Assembly: GCA_016201805.1 (NCBI GenBank)
Contig: JACQCB010000080.1
Coordinates: forward strand, 1-11,257
Direction of reading: 5' to 3'
Source of the DNA: Nitrospirota bacterium
Lineage (GTDB): Bacteria; Nitrospirota; Nitrospiria; Nitrospirales; Nitrospiraceae
Length of the DNA: 11,257 nt
The first letter of the stretch is position 1, and each line of letters opens with the position of its first letter. Shown piece by piece: positions 7,634 through 11,257 of this stretch. The notes beneath the pieces were generated by a model. That model was not told the origin of the DNA, did no database searches, and saw only the letters and a program-made list of their open reading frames with translations. The position numbers and the translations under genes are program-made.

Positions 7634-7713
7634 TGGTAGGCGGAACAGGGATCGAACCTGTGACCTCTGCCTTGTAAGGGCAGCGCTCTCCCTCCCGACT
7701 GAGCTATCCGCCC
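7634..7713 (-). tRNA. tRNA-Val (anticodon TAC), CCA encoded, unusual D-loop
   Basis: On the minus strand the anticodon stem CTGCC/GGCAG encloses CTTACAA, giving anticodon TAC (valine). The T-arm is ACAGG/CCTGT around TTCGATC. The D-stem is GCTC/GAGC and an encoded CCA follows discriminator A. Two things are odd. The acceptor stem closes with G1-U72 instead of a Watson-Crick pair. The D-loop has 12 bases (AGTCGGGAGGGA), one more than the usual maximum and apparently enlarged by a GGGA repeat. Everything else is canonical, and a strong promoter-like sequence precedes it. It is probably a functional tRNA, but a decayed copy cannot be excluded. Confidence 0.93.
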
Positions 7714-7753
7714 GAAACCTTAAAAATGCCGAATGGTTGCGCGAATGGTGCGG

Positions 7754-7782
7754 ATGGTACCAAGTCTACTGCGCCTTGTCAA
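7754..7782 (-). promoter_or_regulatory. Probable sigma-70 promoter for tRNA-Val (and perhaps tRNA-Asp and the tol operon)
   Basis: Read on the minus strand, a perfect -35 hexamer TTGACA (7782-7777) is followed after exactly 17 bases by TACCAT (7759-7754), a 4-of-6 match to the -10 consensus. Transcription would start near 7747, about 34 bases before the tRNA-Val 5' end. The placement directly upstream of a stable RNA gene supports it. I see no convincing promoter of comparable quality between tRNA-Asp and tolQ. Confidence 0.7.
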
Positions 7783-7832
7783 CCACATCAGACAACGATA
7801 AAGTGTGAAGGTTGAACGATGAACGACAGAGG

Positions 7833-7917
7833 GAATTGAATCATTGCACCATTGATTCATTGACGATTGACCGATTCCCCCAATGAATCAATGAGCCAAT
7901 GACGCAATCGTCAATTC
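7833..7917. repeat. AT-rich patch of interleaved inverted repeats between xerD and tRNA-Val
   Basis: This stretch is built from variants of CATTGA and TCAATG. Perfect 13-base arms at 7850-7862 (CATTGATTCATTG) and 7881-7893 (its reverse complement) enclose 18 bases. A second pair, 11 bases each, lies at 7859-7869 (ATTGACGATTG) and 7905-7915 and interleaves with the first. A third, outer 7-base pair is GAATTGA (7833-7839) with TCAATTC (7911-7917). The first two pairs share 7859-7862, so the two full helices exclude each other. There is no run of T after either side, so it is not a standard terminator. It lies 22 bases beyond the xerD stop. Its role is unknown. Confidence 0.75.
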
Positions 7918-7938
7918 TTCGCGTTCGGCATTCGCCCG

Positions 7939-8853
7939 TCATCGTTCTCCCTTCGTACGACGCCGCTCCTTCCTGGGAAACAGCTCTGCGTGCAGCCGCT
8001 TCAGTCGAGCCCGCTCCACATGCGTATAAATTTGCGTCGTGGTGATACGGGCATGCCCCAGCATCGCCTGCACGGACCGCAGATCGGCGCCGTGGTCCAA
8101 GAGATGCGTCGCAAAGGAGTGTCGAAGCATGTGAGGAGAGATCGGCTTCGCAATCCCGGCGGCCCTGGCCCTGGCCCGAAGCAGTTTCCAAAACCCCTGG
8201 CGCGTCAACTTCCCCCCGCGCCGGCTGACGAATACATGGCGCGACTCGCGGCCCTTGACCAAGGCCCCACGGGCCGTCTCCAAGTAGGCGTCCATTTTTT
8301 TTCGCGCCGCATCGCCGAGGGGCACCACCCGCTGCTTCGCCCCCTTGCCGGACGCCAGGACATACCCCACGGCCAGATTCAGTTGCGAGAGTTCCACGTT
8401 CACCAGCTCGGACACCCGCAGCCCCGTGGCGTAGAGCAGTTCCACCATCGCCGCATCGCGAACATCTTCAGGCCTCCCCTTGGGCGGACATTCGAGCAGC
8501 CTCAGCACCTCGCTCTGCGTCAGCACCCGCGGAAGCCTCACCCAGGGGCGGGGTGTGCTCAAACTGAGCGTGGGATTTTCATGCGCGATCCGTTCCCGGC
8601 AGAGAAAACGAAAAAACCCTCGGATCGCCGCCAGGCACCGCGCGGTCGAGGCCGGCGAGAGGTTGGCCCGCTTGAGATGGGCAAGAAATTCGGAGAGGGT
8701 CCGTCGCGTCACCAGCCCAGGATCCCGAATATGTTTGAGCGCCAGGAAGTCCTGCAACTTCTGGAGATCGCGGCGGTAAGCCCCCTGGGTGTTTCGGGCC
8801 AGGCCGCCCTCCACGCGCAACTCGGCCAGGTATCGGTCTATCAGATCATCCAT
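7939..8853 (-). CDS. xerD: Site-specific tyrosine recombinase, XerD type
   Basis: XerD, with XerC, resolves chromosome dimers at dif during division. The protein is 304 aa with an N-terminal core-binding SAM-like domain (about 1-88; for example LARNTQGAYRRDLQKL) and a C-terminal catalytic domain (about 108-290). All catalytic residues are visible: Arg146 (ATGLRVSEL), Lys170 (SGKGAKQR), His241 and Arg244 (HMLRHSFATHLL), His267 (LGHARI) and Tyr276 (TQIYTHV). GADLRSVQAMLGH and the N-terminal sequence look more like XerD than XerC, although the two are hard to separate by eye. The C-terminus ends in a basic tail (PRKERRRTKGER). The start at 8853 fits the family length, but its ribosome-binding site is weak. 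A 12-base direct repeat duplicates the start codon region upstream. It is transcribed divergently from the TPR/periplasmic-binding protein gene. Confidence 0.93.
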   Translation of the reverse strand: MDDLIDRYLAELRVEGGLARNTQGAYRRDLQKLQDFLALKHIRDPGLVTRRTLSEFLAHLKRANLSPASTARCLAAIRGFFRFLCRERIAHENPTLSLSTPRPWVRLPRVLTQSEVLRLLECPPKGRPEDVRDAAMVELLYATGLRVSELVNVELSQLNLAVGYVLASGKGAKQRVVPLGDAARKKMDAYLETARGALVKGRESRHVFVSRRGGKLTRQGFWKLLRARARAAGIAKPISPHMLRHSFATHLLDHGADLRSVQAMLGHARITTTQIYTHVERARLKRLHAELFPRKERRRTKGER

Positions 8854-8867
8854 TGCAGATCATCCAT
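8842..8867. repeat. Direct duplication of the xerD translation start
   Basis: The 12-base sequence CAGATCATCCAT occurs at 8842-8853 and again at 8856-8867, a 14-base period. On the minus strand each copy reads ATGGATGATCTG, the first four codons of xerD. Because 14 is not a multiple of three, the upstream ATG (8867) is out of frame and opens an eight-codon ORF (MDDLQWMI) that ends inside the true coding region. This looks like a slippage duplication; a control role is possible but unproved. Confidence 0.8.
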
Positions 8868-8923
8868 CGCCATCACCCACCGCAGACACTCAAGCCAGAT
8901 CGGCCCGTCGATTAGGCACGCTG

Positions 8924-8952
8924 ACTATAGTCCCGAAGGGCCGCGAAAACAA
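8924..8952 (-). promoter_or_regulatory. Probable sigma-70 promoter for xerD
   Basis: On the minus strand TTGTTT (8952-8947) is separated by 17 bases from TATAGT (8929-8924), which matches the -10 consensus at five of six positions. The predicted start near 8917 would leave a leader of about 64 bases before the xerD ATG. The -35 matches only TTG, so strength is moderate. The TATAGT sits inside the palindrome GACTATAGTC. Confidence 0.5.
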
Positions 8953-8974
8953 TGAGATGCAGGCTCCGGCAACC

Positions 8975-9003
8975 TTGACAGCCCAGCGCCTGCCCCCTAT
9001 AGT
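8975..9003 (+). promoter_or_regulatory. Strong sigma-70-type promoter for the TPR/periplasmic-binding protein gene
   Basis: A perfect TTGACA (8975-8980) is followed after exactly 17 bases by TATAGT (8998-9003), five of six to TATAAT. Transcription would begin near 9010, about 40 bases before the ATG at 9050. This also supports choosing 9050 as the start, because upstream in-frame ATGs lie before or within the promoter or in xerD. Confidence 0.75.
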
Positions 9004-9049
9004 AAACATCAATGTCATTCGGGTTGAGTATCCGATATGCCAGGAGAGA

Positions 9050-11098
9050 ATGCCCATTTCAGTCTTCTCACAGCGATCAGCCCCGTTTCGGCCTTGGCTC
9101 ATGCCTTGGCCATGCCTTCGCGTCATCCCTTGTTTGTCCATCAGCCTTCTCTTGCCGCTGTGCCTAGCCTTTTCCACCGTCTCATACGCGGCTGATGCCC
9201 CGGCCCTGGCTGCCACCACCGGCGCGGAACAAGCCGGTGCCGAGAGCGTGGCCCCCGCACCGGCGACCAAAAAATATTTCTTGAAAGATGCGCCGAAGGA
9301 TTCTTTGAGCCGCGCCAAAATCCTGATCGAGACCCATCAGGAAGACGAGGCGGTCGCGCTGCTCAAAGGCGTCATGGCCACCTCTTCTCAGCCGCAGTCC
9401 CTGGCCCAGGCCTACCTCCTGATGGCCGAGGCACTGAGCGGTAAACAGGAATATGCCGAAGCCGTCAATTATCTGGAGCGTCTGCTGAGCGAATTTCCCG
9501 ATTCCGACTTGACCGTCCGCGCGCGCCTCCTCTTGGGGGCCACGCATACGCGTCTGGGCGACGCCGACACCGCCCTCTCCATTCTGTCTGAAGCGCGCGG
9601 CCAGGCGGCCGACGTCGAGACGAAGCGGACGGCGCTCTATCTCATCGGCGACGCCTACGCCGGCAAGAAGGACTCCCTGCGGGCGGTGCAGGCCTGGGTC
9701 GAGGAGTTGGCCCTCAGCCCGGAGGAGCAACGGAGCGAGCCCCGCGAACGCATCCGCACCCTGGTGCAGGAGCAGGCGGACAAGAAAACGCTGTTGCAAC
9801 TGCGCGACGCCTACCCGACCACGTTCCCCGGCGATCTGGTCTTGATCCGCCTGATCGAACTCCACACGAATCGCGGGGAAGAGCATCTGGCGGAGAAAAA
9901 TATCCGCCTCTTCCTGACCCACTTTTCCACGCACGAATACGCGGCGGCCGCAGCGGAGCAGTTGAAGGGCTTCAAAGCGAAGGTCAAGTCCAGCCAATAC
10001 GTCCTGGCTGCCGTCCTGCCGGCGTCCGGCCACCTGAGCGCGTTCGGCGCCGAGGCCTTGAACGGCATTCGCCTCGCCCTGGATAAGGGAAAAGAAGCCC
10101 TGGGGCTCCCCTCCGTCGGGCTGGTCGTCAAGGACAGCGCCGCGCCGGACAAGTCCGCGCTACGCGCCGAGTTGGCCGACCTGGTCGCCGAGTATCGACC
10201 GATGGCGGTAATCGGCCCGCTGCTCTCGCGCGATCTTCCGGCCGCCGCCGCCATCGCCGACGAGACCGCCACGCCGTTCGTGACTCCCGCCGCCACCGTC
10301 TCCGACGTGCATCGCTTCAGTTCCTATCTGTTCAACACGGCGCTCACCTACCAGCAACAGGCGCGTCGCCTCGCAGATTACGCCGTCACGCGCATGGGCT
10401 ACCGACGGTTTTGCATCCTGCACCCCGAGACCGCGCCCGGGCACGATCTGACGCGGTACTTCATCCAGGAAGTCAAACAGCGCGGCGGCGAAATCATCGC
10501 GGTCGAAGCCTACGCGGAGAACGACACCGACTTCGGCCCCCAGATCAAACGGCTGAAAACCGAAGACCTGAAACGGCACGGCAAAGCCACGACGTCCAAG
10601 ACCGCCAAGGGCGCGGTGAAGATTACGTACAAGCCGGGCTTCGACGCCATCTTTCTTCCCGGCAGCGCCGCGCAGGCGGCGTTGACCACTCCGCAATTGC
10701 TGTTCTATGACGTCAAAGTCCCCTTCCTCGGCAGCAACGGTTGGGACAGTCCGGAATTGATTCGACTGGCCGAGCGGACGGTGGACGGCGGCGTCTTCGT
10801 GGACGGATTGTTTGCAGACAGCCAGGACCCGACCGTCAAGGATTTCGTGGAGCGGTATCGCCGGCGTTACCAAACGACCCCGACCCTCTTCGCCGCCCAG
10901 GCCTACGAGGCGACACGCGTGGTCCTGGACGCGATTCGAAAGGGCGCGGCCTCGGGGAAAGCCGTCCGCGACTATCTGGCCAAACAGCCGGACCTCCCGA
11001 CGCTCAACGGCCCGGCGTCGTTCGGCCCGAGCGGCACGCTCGACCGACGGCCCTTCCTCATCCAAATCAAGCACGGCAAATTCGTCCCACTCGAATAA
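9050..11098 (+). CDS. Exported TPR plus type 1 periplasmic-binding-fold protein, LpoA-like (682 aa)
   Basis: This is a secreted two-domain protein. Residues 1-47 form a long signal peptide (hydrophobic about 26-43, likely cut after SYA at 47). Residues 48-75 are Ala/Pro-rich. About 85-305 contains TPR-like helical repeats (for example YAEAVNYLERLLSEFPDSDL and a following LGDADTALSIL unit). About 317-682 is a type 1 periplasmic-binding (Leu/Ile/Val-receptor) fold: VLAAVLPASGHLSAFGAEAL, AVIGPLLSRDLPAAAAIAD, TPFVTPAAT, GYRRFCILHP, FDAIFLPGS, PFLGSNGWDSPEL, FAAQAYEATRVVLDAI. The same combination occurs in E. coli LpoA, the activator of PBP1A. A role in peptidoglycan synthesis is therefore plausible, but an amino-acid-type ligand sensor is also possible, and I see no lipobox. 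AGGAG lies just upstream of the ATG. An in-frame ATG at 9101 lacks a ribosome-binding site. It starts a likely operon with the M50 gene. Confidence 0.85.
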   Translation: MPISVFSQRSAPFRPWLMPWPCLRVIPCLSISLLLPLCLAFSTVSYAADAPALAATTGAEQAGAESVAPAPATKKYFLKDAPKDSLSRAKILIETHQEDEAVALLKGVMATSSQPQSLAQAYLLMAEALSGKQEYAEAVNYLERLLSEFPDSDLTVRARLLLGATHTRLGDADTALSILSEARGQAADVETKRTALYLIGDAYAGKKDSLRAVQAWVEELALSPEEQRSEPRERIRTLVQEQADKKTLLQLRDAYPTTFPGDLVLIRLIELHTNRGEEHLAEKNIRLFLTHFSTHEYAAAAAEQLKGFKAKVKSSQYVLAAVLPASGHLSAFGAEALNGIRLALDKGKEALGLPSVGLVVKDSAAPDKSALRAELADLVAEYRPMAVIGPLLSRDLPAAAAIADETATPFVTPAATVSDVHRFSSYLFNTALTYQQQARRLADYAVTRMGYRRFCILHPETAPGHDLTRYFIQEVKQRGGEIIAVEAYAENDTDFGPQIKRLKTEDLKRHGKATTSKTAKGAVKITYKPGFDAIFLPGSAAQAALTTPQLLFYDVKVPFLGSNGWDSPELIRLAERTVDGGVFVDGLFADSQDPTVKDFVERYRRRYQTTPTLFAAQAYEATRVVLDAIRKGAASGKAVRDYLAKQPDLPTLNGPASFGPSGTLDRRPFLIQIKHGKFVPLE

Positions 11099-11118
11099 TC
11101 GACGAGGCACCGGCATCC

Positions 11119-11257
11119 ATGAACGCATTACCGCAGATCCTCCACACGATTTCCTACATGGCGCTCCCGCTGCTCTTCGCAATGGTCCTCCACGAGTACG
11201 CCCACGGCTGGGTCGCGCATCGTTACGGCGACGACACGGCCCGCGCGGCCGGGCGCC
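11119..11257 (+). CDS. Site-2 protease family (M50) membrane metalloprotease, N-terminal fragment
   Basis: Only the first 46 codons are in the window. After MNALPQILHTISYMALPLLF comes a hydrophobic stretch containing HEYAH at residues 25-29, the HExxH zinc-binding motif of intramembrane M50 proteases. It is followed by GWVAHRYGDDTARAAGR, which closely resembles the short M50 proteins related to SpoIVFB/YwhC. The ATG lies 20 bases after the stop of the LpoA-like gene, with GAGG 11 bases upstream, so the two are probably cotranscribed. The second zinc ligand motif lies beyond the edge. Its substrate cannot be inferred. Confidence 0.88.
   Translation, partial: MNALPQILHTISYMALPLLFAMVLHEYAHGWVAHRYGDDTARAAGR

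Noticed and set aside
7392..7808. Short open frames overlapping the two tRNA genes on both strands
   Set aside because: Their translations (for example RNRDRTCDLC and GGRGFKSRRP) are the familiar artefacts of translating tRNA genes.
7715..7938. Possible dif site next to xerD
   Set aside because: No 28-base sequence with two partly symmetrical 11-base arms around a 6-base centre resembling known dif sites was seen; the inverted repeats here have different geometry.
1..11257. CRISPR array, insertion sequence, prophage or defence system
   Set aside because: No regularly spaced repeats, transposase, phage structural gene or nuclease-type accessory gene was found; the only recombinase is a complete housekeeping XerD type.

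Overview
This 11.3 kb window is GC-rich chromosomal DNA from a Gram-negative (diderm) bacterium. It carries a complete Tol-Pal envelope operon, two tRNA genes, a XerD-type recombinase, a periplasmic TPR/substrate-binding-fold protein and the start of an M50 protease. The gene order, the high GC content and the look of the proteins would fit Nitrospirota (Nitrospira-like). That assignment is an impression from general knowledge, not something proved by the sequence.

Left part (1-7372), all on the minus strand: reading in the direction of transcription, the order is tolQ, tolR, a TonB/TolA-like gene, tolB, pal, two consecutive YbgF/CpoB-like lipoprotein genes, then mutL, which runs off the left edge. 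Junctions are tight. tolQ-tolR overlaps as GTGA, YbgF-mutL overlaps as ATGA, and the TonB/TolA-like gene and tolB are 4 bases apart. The genes are therefore probably one transcription unit. TolQ and TolR form the proton-driven inner-membrane motor. The TonB/TolA-like protein spans the periplasm. TolB and Pal form the outer-membrane and peptidoglycan end. The YbgF proteins probably link the system to cell-wall synthesis.

Middle part (7373-7938): minus-strand tRNA-Asp(GTC) and tRNA-Val(TAC), both with encoded CCA, lie just upstream of tolQ. A near-consensus sigma-70 promoter (TTGACA, 17 nt, TACCAT) sits upstream of tRNA-Val. Between it and xerD is an AT-rich patch of interleaved inverted repeats. 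The tRNA-Val has an oversized D-loop and a G1-U72 pair.

Right part (7939-11257): xerD (minus) diverges from a plus-strand gene for an exported protein with TPR-like repeats followed by a type 1 periplasmic-binding fold, an architecture resembling LpoA. That gene is followed after 20 bases by the beginning of a site-2-protease-family (M50) gene. The 196-base divergent region contains recognisable promoters for both directions. No CRISPR array, insertion sequence or phage gene was seen. The most interesting points are the duplicated YbgF gene, the repeat patch between xerD and tRNA-Val, the odd tRNA-Val, the duplicated xerD start, and the possible functional link between the LpoA-like protein and the Tol-Pal/YbgF module.
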